Shown here one piece after another: positions 33,278 through 41,577 of a stretch of DNA of 64,000 nucleotides. Source of the DNA: DASUAS01 sp963841415. GTDB lineage: Bacteria > Actinomycetota > Acidimicrobiia > IMCC26256 > DASPTH01. Made by a program: the position numbers and the translations under genes. The stretch spans positions 1,302,001-1,366,000 of the forward strand of contig CAWJCN010000003.1 in NCBI GenBank assembly GCA_963841415.1. Reading direction: 5' to 3'. A model generated the notes under the pieces. That model saw nothing but the letters and a program-made list of their open reading frames with translations. It was not told where the DNA came from and did not search any database. Within the stretch, counting starts at the first letter, position 1; each line of letters starts with the position of its first letter.

Positions 33278-34212
33278 GATGACGGCTCCAGCACGACACG
33301 CAGCGCACCGGTCGACTTGTCGGACGCGACCCGGAACGCCTCGGGCGCGTCCTCGAGCGGGAAGCGGTGCGTGACCAGCGCCTCGACGAGGCTGGGCGTC
33401 GACGCCAGCAGGTTGGCGGCGTCTTCGAAGTCGCGCCCACCCTCGTGCTTGCAGTATCCGAGCGCCGGCACCGACCGCACCTCCTTCATGAAGCAGAGCA
33501 TCTGCGGCCACTCGACGTCGGGACCGAACACGCCGAGCACACCCATGGCGCCGCCGGGGGCGGCGAGCTCGGCGGCGCGGTGCAGCGCGCTCTCGGAGCC
33601 GGCCGCCTCGATCACCACGTCGTAGAGGCCCGACGGCTGCGTCGCGCCCAGCCGCTCGCCCAGCTCGATCTGGTGCGGGTAGCGGGCCTCGAGCGACACC
33701 TCCGCCGCCCCCATGGCCCGCGCCGCCGCCACGGCCATGAGTCCGATGGCCCCACCCCCGACCACTGCGACCCGCGTGCCGGGCCCGGCGCCGGCCAGCC
33801 GGGCCGTGTGCCATGCCACCGCGGTGGGCTCCACCAGACACGCGCTGGAGGGGTCCAGCCCCGCGGGCAGGTCGACGAGCGAGCGGGCCGGGGCCCGGAA
33901 CCACTCGCTCATGCCGCCGTCGACCGTGACGCCGAGCGCCGTGGTGCCGGTCGTCGCGCAGAGGTTGTAGCGGCCCTCGAGGCAGAGGTCGCACTCACCG
34001 CACCCGAAGATGGCCTCGATGGCGACGGTGCGGCCGTCCTCGGTGACGCCGGCGAGCTCGTGGCCCAACACCTGCGTGCAGCCCATGGCGATGTAGCCGA
34101 AGTCGGATGCGCAGATGCTGGCCGACGTGATCCTGACGAGCTCGCCCGGCCCCTCGGGTTCGGCGACGTCGACGACGGTGACGCCGGGTGGAGTGGAACG
34201 AACTGCGCGCAT
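33274..34212 (-). CDS. Zinc-dependent alcohol dehydrogenase (MDR family)
   Basis: 312 aa. Catalytic-zinc region ASICASDFGY and GHELAGV, structural zinc CGECDLCLEGRYNLC, Rossmann VVGGGAIGLMAVAAARAMG. Somewhat shorter than typical MDRs (about 350). Overlaps the VOC gene by 4 nt and lies 25 nt after the monooxygenase gene. Likely oxidises an alcohol or hydroxy-acid intermediate with NAD(P). Confidence 0.85.
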   Translation of the reverse strand: MRAVRSTPPGVTVVDVAEPEGPGELVRITSASICASDFGYIAMGCTQVLGHELAGVTEDGRTVAIEAIFGCGECDLCLEGRYNLCATTGTTALGVTVDGGMSEWFRAPARSLVDLPAGLDPSSACLVEPTAVAWHTARLAGAGPGTRVAVVGGGAIGLMAVAAARAMGAAEVSLEARYPHQIELGERLGATQPSGLYDVVIEAAGSESALHRAAELAAPGGAMGVLGVFGPDVEWPQMLCFMKEVRSVPALGYCKHEGGRDFEDAANLLASTPSLVEALVTHRFPLEDAPEAFRVASDKSTGALRVVLEPSS

Positions 34213-34237
34213 GGAGCCTCCGGGTGGGACTGGTGGT

Positions 34238-36214
34238 TCAGGCGAGATGAAGCGGAGCCGTGCCCGGAGGGCGGGACGGCAGAGCGGAATCGACCATGGG
34301 GGTCGTGACGTAGTCGTCGGGGTCGGGTGCGAGGGTGCGCTGCCAGTACTCGAGCAGCGTGAACGGCCAGTTCTGCGCGACTCGTCCGCGGTCGTTCTTG
34401 TACCAGCTGTGCACGTCGGACCATCCCCACGCCATCACGCGGTTCTCGGCGTCGACCCGTTCGTTGAAGTCGTCGTGCACGTCTTTGCGCACGTCGAGCG
34501 ATGCATGGTGCCCACGTAGCAGCAACTCGATGCAGCCGAGGATGTACCGAACACCACATTCGGAGAAGTAGATGATGCTGCCGTTGATGACGATGTTGGT
34601 GTTCGGACCGTAGAGGCAGAAGAGGTTGGGGAACCCGGGGATCGTGACCCCGAGGTACGCGCGCGCGTCACCGTCCCACTGCTCGTGCAGGTCGACGCCG
34701 GCGACGCCGGTGATGTGCATGGGCATGAGGAAGTTCGACGCCTGGAAGCCGGTGCCGTACACGATGACGTCGACGTCGTACGCGGCGCCGCCGACCGTGA
34801 CGATGCCGGTGGGCGTGATCTCTCGGATCTCATCGGTGACGAGGGTGACGTTGTCGCGCGTGAGTGCGCCCGCCCACACCCCGTTGTCGCGGAGCAGCCG
34901 CTTGGCGCCGGGCGGGTAGCTGGGAATCACGTGGGGGAGCAGGTCGGGCCGGTCCGCGAACTCGCGCTCGAGGTACGAGGTGAACATCTGCCGCATGAGG
35001 TCGTTGATCGCGTTGACGGTGCCGTTGGACGTGTCCCAGTCGGGATCGAGCCGCACGCCGGGCAGGGAGCCGTCGCCGAGGCGCCAGAACATCCAGAAGC
35101 GGTTCCACTCGCTGTAGGAGGGCACGTGCGCGTAGAGCCAGCGCTGCCCGTCGGGGACCGGGTCGTGGTAGTCGGGCGTCGGACCCATCCAGGGTGGCGT
35201 GCGCTGGAAGAGGAACAGGTGTCCCGCGCGGGGCGCGATCTCGGGCGTGAACTGCACCGAGCTCGCCCCGGTGCCGATGACCGCGACGCGCGCGCCGTCG
35301 AGCGGCGCGTCGTGATCCCACTGCGCGGAGTGGAACGACACCCCTTGGAACGAATCGATCCCGGGGATCTCGGGGAAGTGCGGCCGGTTGAGCTGGCCGA
35401 CCGCGCTGACGATCGCGTTGGCGTGCAGCGTCTCCTCGCGACCGCCGGGTCCGCGGACGATCACGGACCAGGTGGCGGTCGCTTCGTCCCAGGTGGCCGA
35501 GCACACCTCGGTGCGGAACCGGATGTGGTCGAGCAACCCGTGCTCGCGCGCGAAGTCGCGGAAGTACCCGTGGAGCACCTGCTGGTCGGAGTAGTGGAGC
35601 GGCCAGTCGTGCCGCTGCGCGAACGAGTAGCTGTAGTTGTGGTTCGGGTTGTCGACGCGGCAGCCCGGATACGTGTTCTCGTACCAGGTGCCGCCGACGT
35701 CGGCGTTCTTCTCGATGACCACCTGGTCGATGCCGGCCTGCTGGAGCCGGTACGCGGTGAGCAGCCCCGACATGCCGGCGCCGATCACGACGACGCGGAA
35801 CGGCGTGTCGGGTGCGACGTCGGCCTTGCGCCACTGCGGGCCGCGCCGGTCGTCGCCGCGTAGCGCGAGCTCCTCGTCGAGCAGCGGCAGGTACGCCGCC
35901 ATGTCGGCGTCGGTGGCGCCGACGACGTGCTCCATGATGTGCAGCATGTCGGCGCGTGACGGCGGGGACGCGGGACGGCAGCCGCCGTCGCGGTAGCGGA
36001 TCAATGCGTCGAGGGCCAGCGCACGCGCGGTGGCTTGCTGCTCGCGGGTCATCCCGCCCTGCGGGAGCGCGAGCAGCTGCGGATCGGGGCGGAGGTCCTT
36101 GCGAAGCAGGGACCGGTCGCCGGTGACGTACGCGAGCGCGGGCAGCAGCGGGGGCACCTCGGCCTCGGCGAGGTACGCGCGTAGCTCCTCGTCGGTGGCG
36201 GTGATCGCGCTCAC
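34238..36214 (-). CDS. 4-Hydroxyacetophenone-monooxygenase-like Baeyer-Villiger flavoprotein
   Basis: 658 aa: an N-terminal extension of about 130 residues (ADMLHIMEHVVGATDADMA) as in HAPMO, then FAD motif GAGMSG, GGTWYENTYPGCRVD, BVMO fingerprint FQGVSFHSAQWD (His kept, Asp for Pro), NADPH motif GTGASS and GTGFQASN. Converts ketones to esters. The GTG at 36214 lies 1 nt after the upstream SDR stop. The last codons (VDSALPSRPPGTAPLHLA) are encoded by a diverged copy of the 62-bp repeat, which may have replaced the native end. Operon partner of an alcohol dehydrogenase and SDRs. Confidence 0.87.
   Translation of the reverse strand: MSAITATDEELRAYLAEAEVPPLLPALAYVTGDRSLLRKDLRPDPQLLALPQGGMTREQQATARALALDALIRYRDGGCRPASPPSRADMLHIMEHVVGATDADMAAYLPLLDEELALRGDDRRGPQWRKADVAPDTPFRVVVIGAGMSGLLTAYRLQQAGIDQVVIEKNADVGGTWYENTYPGCRVDNPNHNYSYSFAQRHDWPLHYSDQQVLHGYFRDFAREHGLLDHIRFRTEVCSATWDEATATWSVIVRGPGGREETLHANAIVSAVGQLNRPHFPEIPGIDSFQGVSFHSAQWDHDAPLDGARVAVIGTGASSVQFTPEIAPRAGHLFLFQRTPPWMGPTPDYHDPVPDGQRWLYAHVPSYSEWNRFWMFWRLGDGSLPGVRLDPDWDTSNGTVNAINDLMRQMFTSYLEREFADRPDLLPHVIPSYPPGAKRLLRDNGVWAGALTRDNVTLVTDEIREITPTGIVTVGGAAYDVDVIVYGTGFQASNFLMPMHITGVAGVDLHEQWDGDARAYLGVTIPGFPNLFCLYGPNTNIVINGSIIYFSECGVRYILGCIELLLRGHHASLDVRKDVHDDFNERVDAENRVMAWGWSDVHSWYKNDRGRVAQNWPFTLLEYWQRTLAPDPDDYVTTPMVDSALPSRPPGTAPLHLA
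34244..34296. repeat. Diverged dispersed copy of the 62-bp repeat unit
   Basis: Aligns without gaps to 53 bp of the unit at 28721-28906 with 46 matches. Of the seven changes, four form two compensatory pairs that preserve the outer and inner stems of the hairpin. It overlaps the 3' end of the monooxygenase gene. Confidence 0.8.
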
Positions 36215-36215
36215 G

Positions 36216-36980
36216 TCACGTGTCGGTGACCGTGCAGCCGCCGTCGACGACCACCTGGGTCCCGGTGATGAAGCTCGCCTCGGTGCTGAGGAGGAAGCGC
36301 GCGGTGTTGCCGATCTCCGAGGGCTTGCCGAGACGACCCATGGGCGTGGCGGTCGCGAACCGCTCGCGGATGTCACCCATGTCGGGGAGCATCGGGGTGT
36401 CGATGAAACCGGGACAGATGGCGTTGACCCGGATGCCCTCCTGCGCGAACCGGATGGCCATCGAGCGCGTGAGCCCGAGCACGCCGGCTTTCGACGCCGC
36501 GTACGCCGGGTTGGCCGGGTTGGCGACGATGCCGTGGATGGACGCGATGCCGACCACTGCTGCGTCGGGTGCGTTGGCGCGGAGGTGGCCGAGGAACGCC
36601 TGGACGACCATGGCGTAGGCGCGCAGGTTCACCTCGATGAGCGGGTCCCACGTCTTGTCGGTGAGGTCGGGGAGGTCGACCGCGTCCGGGACACCGGCGG
36701 CGTGCACGACCCCGCCGATGGTGCCGATGGCGGCGACCGCTTCGTCGGCGGCGTCGGCGAGCGACGGGGTGTCGCGCACGTCGACGGCCATGCCGATGGT
36801 GGCGACGCCGTGGGCCGCGGCCACCGCGTCGGCCGCCTCCACGGCCCGTTCGGGATGCAGGTCCCAGATCGCGACGGGGCGGCCGACCTCGGCGACCGCA
36901 TGGGCGGTGGCGAGACCGATGCCCGACGCCCCGCCGGTGATCACGACGCCGGACGCGGGGCGGAGCTCGAGTGCAGCCAT
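36216..36980 (-). CDS. Short-chain dehydrogenase/reductase
   Basis: 254-aa SDR: TGGASGIG, IWDLH (Asp, NAD preference), HAAGV, the catalytic Ser in GIASIHG, YAASK and CPGFIDTPM, ending TQVVVDGG. ATG 36978-36980. First gene of the minus-strand operon; the monooxygenase gene follows within 2 nt. It may generate the ketone substrate of that BVMO from an alcohol (inference from order). Confidence 0.88.
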   Translation of the reverse strand: MAALELRPASGVVITGGASGIGLATAHAVAEVGRPVAIWDLHPERAVEAADAVAAAHGVATIGMAVDVRDTPSLADAADEAVAAIGTIGGVVHAAGVPDAVDLPDLTDKTWDPLIEVNLRAYAMVVQAFLGHLRANAPDAAVVGIASIHGIVANPANPAYAASKAGVLGLTRSMAIRFAQEGIRVNAICPGFIDTPMLPDMGDIRERFATATPMGRLGKPSEIGNTARFLLSTEASFITGTQVVVDGGCTVTDT

Positions 36981-37036
36981 CACCGCATCATGCCAGGAGT
37001 GGGCACGCGGCACCTCTCCGCGAGAGGATCGGTGCC

Positions 37037-38023
37037 ATGACCGAGACCTTCGCCGCGTTCACCGCCGAGAAGACCGACGACGGCTACCGCCGCGGGGTCA
37101 CCGAGCTGACCCTCGACGACCTGCCCGCCGACGACGTGGTGGTCGACGTCGAGTGGTCGAGCGTCAACTACAAGGACCACCTCGCCGCCACCGAGAAGGG
37201 GCGGGTGGCGCGCATCTCGCCGCTGGTGCCCGGCGTCGACCTGGCGGGGACGGTGCGGTCGAGCGCAGCCTCCGGTGTGGCCGAGGGCGACAAGGTGATC
37301 GTCCATGGCTACGACCTGGGCGTCGCCCACCACGGCGGCTACGCCCAGGTGGCCCGCGTGCCGGCGGAGTGGGTGGTTCCCCTTCCCGACGGCCTCACGA
37401 CGCGAGAGGCGATGATCGTCGGTACCGCGGGCTACACCGCGGCGCTGTCGGTGCTGGCGCTGCTCGACCACGGCGTGGCCCCGGACACCGGCACCATCCT
37501 GGTGACCGGCGCCACCGGCGGCGTGGGCAGCATGGCGGTGGCGATGCTCGCCCACCTCGGGTTCACCGTCGCCGCCGGCACGGGCAAGGCCGACGCGACG
37601 CCGTTCCTCCGCGGGTTGGGCGCGACCGAGATCGTCGACCGCGACGAGCTCACCGACACCAGCAAGCCGTTGCTGTCGGTCCGTTGGGCCGGTGCGGTCG
37701 ACGCCGTCGGCGGTGCGACGCTCGCGCACATCCTGGCAACCCTGGCGCCCGGCGGCGCGGTGGCCGCGAGCGGCAACGTGGGCGGGGCCGAGCTCCCGAC
37801 CACGGTGCTCCCGTTCATCCTGCGCGGCGTCGCGCTCTTCGGTATCGATTCCGCGGGCACGCCGATCGCGCGCCGGCGCGAGGTGTGGGGGCGCATCGCG
37901 TCCGACCTGAAGCCGGCCGGCCTCGACGCGCTGGGACAGGTCGTGGACCTCGACCACCTCGCGCCCGCGCTCGACGAGATCGGTCGCGGCGGCGTGACCG
38001 GTCGCTACGTGGTGCAGCTCTAG
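37037..38023 (+). CDS. YhdH/AcuI-type medium-chain reductase
   Basis: 328-aa MDR enzyme without zinc ligands. VEWSSVNYKDHLAATEKG is diagnostic for the YhdH/YhfP group, followed by PGVDLAG, TGATGGVGSMAVAM (NADPH fold) and GIDSAGTP. AcuI reduces acryloyl-CoA to propionyl-CoA, which protects cells from the toxic intermediate; related activity is plausible here. ATG 37037 lies 56 nt from the divergent SDR operon start, so the promoters face each other in a short gap. Confidence 0.88.
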   Translation: MTETFAAFTAEKTDDGYRRGVTELTLDDLPADDVVVDVEWSSVNYKDHLAATEKGRVARISPLVPGVDLAGTVRSSAASGVAEGDKVIVHGYDLGVAHHGGYAQVARVPAEWVVPLPDGLTTREAMIVGTAGYTAALSVLALLDHGVAPDTGTILVTGATGGVGSMAVAMLAHLGFTVAAGTGKADATPFLRGLGATEIVDRDELTDTSKPLLSVRWAGAVDAVGGATLAHILATLAPGGAVAASGNVGGAELPTTVLPFILRGVALFGIDSAGTPIARRREVWGRIASDLKPAGLDALGQVVDLDHLAPALDEIGRGGVTGRYVVQL

Positions 38024-38036
38024 CTCAGCGCGCGAC

Positions 38037-38858
38037 TCATGCGGTGACGTCGACCGGCGTCCCGAGCGGGAGCTGCTTGGCGAGATCGGTGATGGCGGCG
38101 TTGTCCATGCGGATGCACCCGTGGGAGACGCTCTGGCCGAGCGCGGACGCGTCGTCGTTGCCGTGGATGCCGATCTCGGCGTCGCCGCCCGCGAACGTCG
38201 CCAGCGCGTCGGAGTGGCTCGACAGTCCGTACGCGTAGGGCCCGTACGGGCCGCTCGGATCGGGCGCTTGGAGCAACACGTAGAGGTAGTAGTTGCCGGT
38301 GGGCGTCGGCGTGTCGGGCGCGCCGACCGCGACCGGTCCCGAGTAGATCACGTCGCGTGCGTTCGTGACGCTGATCGTGTGCGCGCCCAGCGACACGACG
38401 ATGTGGAACGGGTCCTGTGCGAGCGTGACCTCGCTCGCGTGCACCCACCCGGTGCTGCCGTTCGGGCGCACCGGCAGGAGCACCTCCACCCACCCATCCG
38501 CGCGTTGGCTCCTCACGAGGAACGTCTGCGGCACCCCCGTGTTCGGATCGCCGGGTTGGTAGAGCCAGGGGTTCGGGAAGGTCTGCGCCGGAGCGGGGTC
38601 TTCGGGCGCGGAGAACACGCCGATGTTCGTGATCTCGGGCTTCACCGTCGCGATGTACGTGACGTAGTCGGGCACCGTGGTCGTCGTCGGTGCCGGCCGC
38701 GTCGTGGTGGTGGTGGTGGTCGTCGTCGTCGTCGACGTGCGGGCGGGCTTGACGCGTGCGGTCTCGTGGTCGGAGCCGCCGCCACATCCCGCGAACGCGA
38801 CTGCGAAGAGCGCGACACCGACAGCGGTTCGCCAGGTGGTTCGCCGTCTGCCGGACAC
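38037..38858 (-). CDS. Lipoprotein L,D-transpeptidase (YkuD)
   Basis: 273 aa. A signal peptide with lipobox AFAGC (Cys about residue 25) anchors it to the outer face of the membrane. A low-complexity linker with a run of 12 Thr follows, then an SH3-like part (TGWVHASEV) and the YkuD domain with IGIHGND and SHGCIRM, containing the catalytic His and Cys. It should cross-link peptidoglycan through 3-3 bridges, a common mode in actinobacteria. GTG start. It is convergent with the reductase gene. Confidence 0.92.
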   Translation of the reverse strand: MSGRRRTTWRTAVGVALFAVAFAGCGGGSDHETARVKPARTSTTTTTTTTTTTRPAPTTTTVPDYVTYIATVKPEITNIGVFSAPEDPAPAQTFPNPWLYQPGDPNTGVPQTFLVRSQRADGWVEVLLPVRPNGSTGWVHASEVTLAQDPFHIVVSLGAHTISVTNARDVIYSGPVAVGAPDTPTPTGNYYLYVLLQAPDPSGPYGPYAYGLSSHSDALATFAGGDAEIGIHGNDDASALGQSVSHGCIRMDNAAITDLAKQLPLGTPVDVTA

Positions 38859-38891
38859 CGGAGCGAGCGTATCGGCCGCGCTTGGGGTGTT

Positions 38892-39170
38892 CTACGCGGG
38901 AAGGGGCTCCAACCCCATCCGGGCTCGCACCTCGGGCCGGCGCAGCGGCGGCACCGTCTTCGGAGGCTGACGACGAGCCGGGAGCCGGTCGAGCAAGTCG
39001 TGCGCGAGCGCGGCGATCTCGAGCGCGACCGCGTGCATGTCGTCGTGCACCGCGCCGGTCGGCTTGGTGACGCCCGTGATCTTGCGCACGAACTGGTACG
39101 CCGCCGCCTCGATCTCTTCCTCAGTGGCCGGCGGTTCGAGACCGCGCAGCTCGGTGATGTTCCTGCACAT
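38892..39170 (-). CDS. DUF2277 family protein
   Basis: 92 aa starting MCRNITELRGLEPPATEEEI, the family signature, and continuing AYQFVRKITGVTKPTG. DUF2277 is a small conserved protein of unknown function found in actinobacteria and proteobacteria. The ATG at 39168-39170 is fixed by the signature. It lies 31 nt downstream of the PhnB-like gene and may share its transcript. Confidence 0.88.
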   Translation of the reverse strand: MCRNITELRGLEPPATEEEIEAAAYQFVRKITGVTKPTGAVHDDMHAVALEIAALAHDLLDRLPARRQPPKTVPPLRRPEVRARMGLEPLPA

Positions 39171-39201
39171 CTGCGTGGATCCTCCTGCTTGCTTGCTTGC
39201 G

Positions 39202-39681
39202 TCAGGTGGTGCCGTCGTACGCGGCCTGGATCGCCGCGACGTCCAGCTTCCGCATGCCGTACATCGCTTCCATGGCCCGCCCGATGGCGGCGGCATCACC
39301 GCTCGTGAGCATCTGCTCCCATCCCTCGGGGACGACTTGCCACGACAGGCCGTACTTGTCCTTCAGCCAGCCGCACTGGCTCTCCTCGCCACCGTCGGCG
39401 GTGAGGGCCTCCCAGTAGTAGTCGACCTCCGCCTGGTCCGCGCAGTTGATCAGCAGCGAGATCGCCTCGTCGAACGTGAACATCGGTCCGCCGTTGATGG
39501 CGGTGTGCTCCTGGCCGTCGAGGTAGAAGTTCACCGTGAGGACGGTGCCCGCGGGCATCGCGTCGCCCTCGCCGTAGTGGGTGACGGCACCGATCTTCGA
39601 GTTGGGGAACACCGAGACGTAGAACTCGGCCGCCTCGAGTCCCTGCGTGTCGAACCAGAGGTTGGGCGTGATCCTGGGCAT
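39202..39681 (-). CDS. PhnB-like VOC protein
   Basis: 159 aa of the PhnB/3-demethylubiquinone-methyltransferase-like VOC group (PF06983): PRITPNLWFDTQGLEAAEFY, FTFDEAISLLINCADQAEVD, the family's CGWLKDKYGLSWQVVP and the terminal AMYGMRKLDVAAIQAAYDG. These proteins are widespread, and their enzymatic role is unproven. ATG 39679-39681. A strong hairpin lies about 90 nt upstream and likely separates it from the carboxymuconolactone-decarboxylase-like gene. Confidence 0.88.
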   Translation of the reverse strand: MPRITPNLWFDTQGLEAAEFYVSVFPNSKIGAVTHYGEGDAMPAGTVLTVNFYLDGQEHTAINGGPMFTFDEAISLLINCADQAEVDYYWEALTADGGEESQCGWLKDKYGLSWQVVPEGWEQMLTSGDAAAIGRAMEAMYGMRKLDVAAIQAAYDGTT

Positions 39682-39769
39682 GGCGCGCTCCCGTCGTCGG
39701 AGTTCGGGTCGTCGGTCTCGACGTACCGACCGGGACGGGCGAGCGAACTCATCGCGCCGGGAACGAGAA

Positions 39770-39814
39770 ACCGCCCCTGGAGGCCGGGGTGGGGTTCCGG
39801 GCTCCAGGGGCGGT
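39770..39814 (-). terminator. Intrinsic terminator, minus strand
   Basis: ACCGCCCCTGGAG (39770-39782) pairs perfectly with CTCCAGGGGCGGT (39802-39814): a 13-bp stem with a 19-nt loop. Read on the minus strand it is followed by TTTCTCGTT, giving a weak U-tract. It follows the AhpD-like gene ending at 39969. Confidence 0.75.
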
Positions 39815-39968
39815 GTGGGGGCGTTGCGACCGGTGGGGCATCCGGCATGGAGATGATCGGCCCGGCGCACCTGACCTGGAGCGACTTTGCCCAACGTTGG
39901 AACAACCCTGGCGAGTTGGTGAACGAACGTCCAAGTCGCCCGCGCCGTCCGTCGCGTCGTCGGGTGGT

Positions 39969-40547
39969 TCAGCTGACGCCGACGGGCTCGACGACGGTGT
40001 CGACCTGGTCGGCGGAGTACTTCACGACCGGCTCGTCGGTGCCGAACACCTCGAGGGTGTGGATGAACCGGTGCATGCCCATCGACCCCGCGCAGCTGAG
40101 GCCGAGCTCGATGATCTGGGCGGCGGTGAACACCTCGGCCAGCTCTCCGTAGAACGCGCGGTCGATGGCGTGGTGGTCGGCCGACAGCAGGTCCATGAAC
40201 TTGACCGCGAGGCGCTCCTGCTCGGTGAGGTTGCCGCCGTCGACGTCGAGGAGGCACGCGACGTCCACATCCGTGATCGAGTCGTGCTTGCGCGACTGCA
40301 TGCACGGCTGGCACTCGCCGAGCTGCGCGCTGCGGATGCGCAGAAGCTCGAGGATGCGACCGCCGAGCAGCGAACCGCTCCCGCGCAGCCGGCGGGTGTC
40401 GTCCATCGCGAGCAGGTGACGGGTGCTGTAGGCGAAGAGCTGGAGCGGGATCGGCGTGGCGTAGAGCCCCTCTTCGCAGCCACTCTCGATCACGGCACGG
40501 GAGACGGGGGAGAGCTCGTCCATGGGGATGGGTTCGATGATGGGCAT
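39969..40547 (-). CDS. AhpD/carboxymuconolactone decarboxylase-like protein
   Basis: 192 aa. The AhpD-like redox motif is visible in SAQLGECQPCMQSRKHD (CxxC with a following His); the second helical half is DVDVACLLDVDGG to HAIDRAFYG. Members are alkylhydroperoxidase partners or decarboxylases. The CxxC favours a redox role. The ATG at 40545-40547 (MPIIEPIPMDELSP) is preferred over an upstream start. Monocistronic, ended by the hairpin at 39770. Confidence 0.82.
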   Translation of the reverse strand: MPIIEPIPMDELSPVSRAVIESGCEEGLYATPIPLQLFAYSTRHLLAMDDTRRLRGSGSLLGGRILELLRIRSAQLGECQPCMQSRKHDSITDVDVACLLDVDGGNLTEQERLAVKFMDLLSADHHAIDRAFYGELAEVFTAAQIIELGLSCAGSMGMHRFIHTLEVFGTDEPVVKYSADQVDTVVEPVGVS

Positions 40548-40628
40548 GCGCGAGACCTCGCTTTCGTGGTCCTGGCACACTAAGCCCGCTCGCGCTCGCG
40601 GCGCACGACGGTGGGGAAGGCGAACGAC

Positions 40629-41435
40629 GTGGACCTGGGACTGACCGACAAGGTGGCGCTGGTCACGGGCTCGTACCGCGGGACGGGTGCGGGCATCGCT
40701 CGTTCATTGGCGGCCGAGGGCGCGGTCGTGCTGGTGCACGGTCTCGAAGCGGGACAGGCCGACGAGGTCGCGGGCGCGATCCGTGACGAAGGCAGGCGCG
40801 CCTCGGCAGTCACCGGAGACATCCGCACCGAGGCCGGGACCGCGGCGATGGTCGCCGACGTGCGCGCGCAGGTCGAGCGGGTCGACATCGTGGTGAACAA
40901 CTACGGCAACACCGATCACGCGAGCAACTGGGATGCGGCTGACAGCACGACGTGGCACGGGAGTTACGACGTCAACGTCGTGAGTGCGTTCCGCGTGACG
41001 CACGCATTCCTCCCCGACATGCGTGCCGCAGGGTGGGGGCGGGTCGTGGTGATGTCGACGATCGGCGCGACACGTCCGGGCGACTCGATCCCCGAGTACT
41101 ACACCGCGAAGGGCGCGCTGCCGTCGATGGCGGTGGGACTGGCGAAGCACCTCGCGGGAACCGGGATCACGGTCAACTGCGTGAGCCCGGGGATCATCGC
41201 GACGGCCGAGGTGGTCGCGAGCTACACCGAGCGCGCGCGACGCGATGGCCGCGGCACCGATTGGCCGAGCGTCGAGCAGCTCATCCTCGAGGGGAGGATG
41301 ACGAACCCGAGCGGGCGGGTGGCGACGCCCGACGACATCGGCCGCTTCGTGACGTTCGTGGTCAGCGGGCCGGCGTGGCACCTCAACGGCGCGCACCTGC
41401 GCATCGACGGTGGCGCGGCCGACGCGGTGACGTAA
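40629..41435 (+). CDS. Short-chain dehydrogenase/reductase
   Basis: 268-aa SDR with TGSYRGTG, NNYGNTD (NNAG variant), the catalytic Ser in VMSTIG, YYTAK and SPGIIATAE. The GTG at 40629 (VDLGLTDKVALVTG) has GGGGAAGG about 8 nt upstream, so it is preferred over the GTG at 40611. No operon partner on the same strand until 41576. Substrate unknown. Confidence 0.85.
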   Translation: MDLGLTDKVALVTGSYRGTGAGIARSLAAEGAVVLVHGLEAGQADEVAGAIRDEGRRASAVTGDIRTEAGTAAMVADVRAQVERVDIVVNNYGNTDHASNWDAADSTTWHGSYDVNVVSAFRVTHAFLPDMRAAGWGRVVVMSTIGATRPGDSIPEYYTAKGALPSMAVGLAKHLAGTGITVNCVSPGIIATAEVVASYTERARRDGRGTDWPSVEQLILEGRMTNPSGRVATPDDIGRFVTFVVSGPAWHLNGAHLRIDGGAADAVT

Positions 41436-41442
41436 GTGCGCG

Positions 41443-41577
41443 TCAGTCGAGTTGCTGGGCGAGCGCCTCGTCGATGATCGCGACCGCGCGCACCTGATCG
41501 GGCTCGAAGCACACGATGGCGTACCGCATGGTGCCGCCGTAGGTGCCGCGGTTGCCCGCGGTCGCGGCGGCGACCAT
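41443..41577 (-). CDS. Possible 44-aa hypothetical protein
   Basis: An open frame starting MVAAATAGNRGTYGGTMRY and ending ACIIDEALAQQLD-like (IVCFEPDQVRAVAIIDEALA) has a protein-like composition between the SDR and the FMN oxidase. Its ATG and that of the divergent oxidase share CATG at 41575-41578. Not recognised; may be spurious. Confidence 0.3.
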   Translation of the reverse strand: MVAAATAGNRGTYGGTMRYAIVCFEPDQVRAVAIIDEALAQQLD

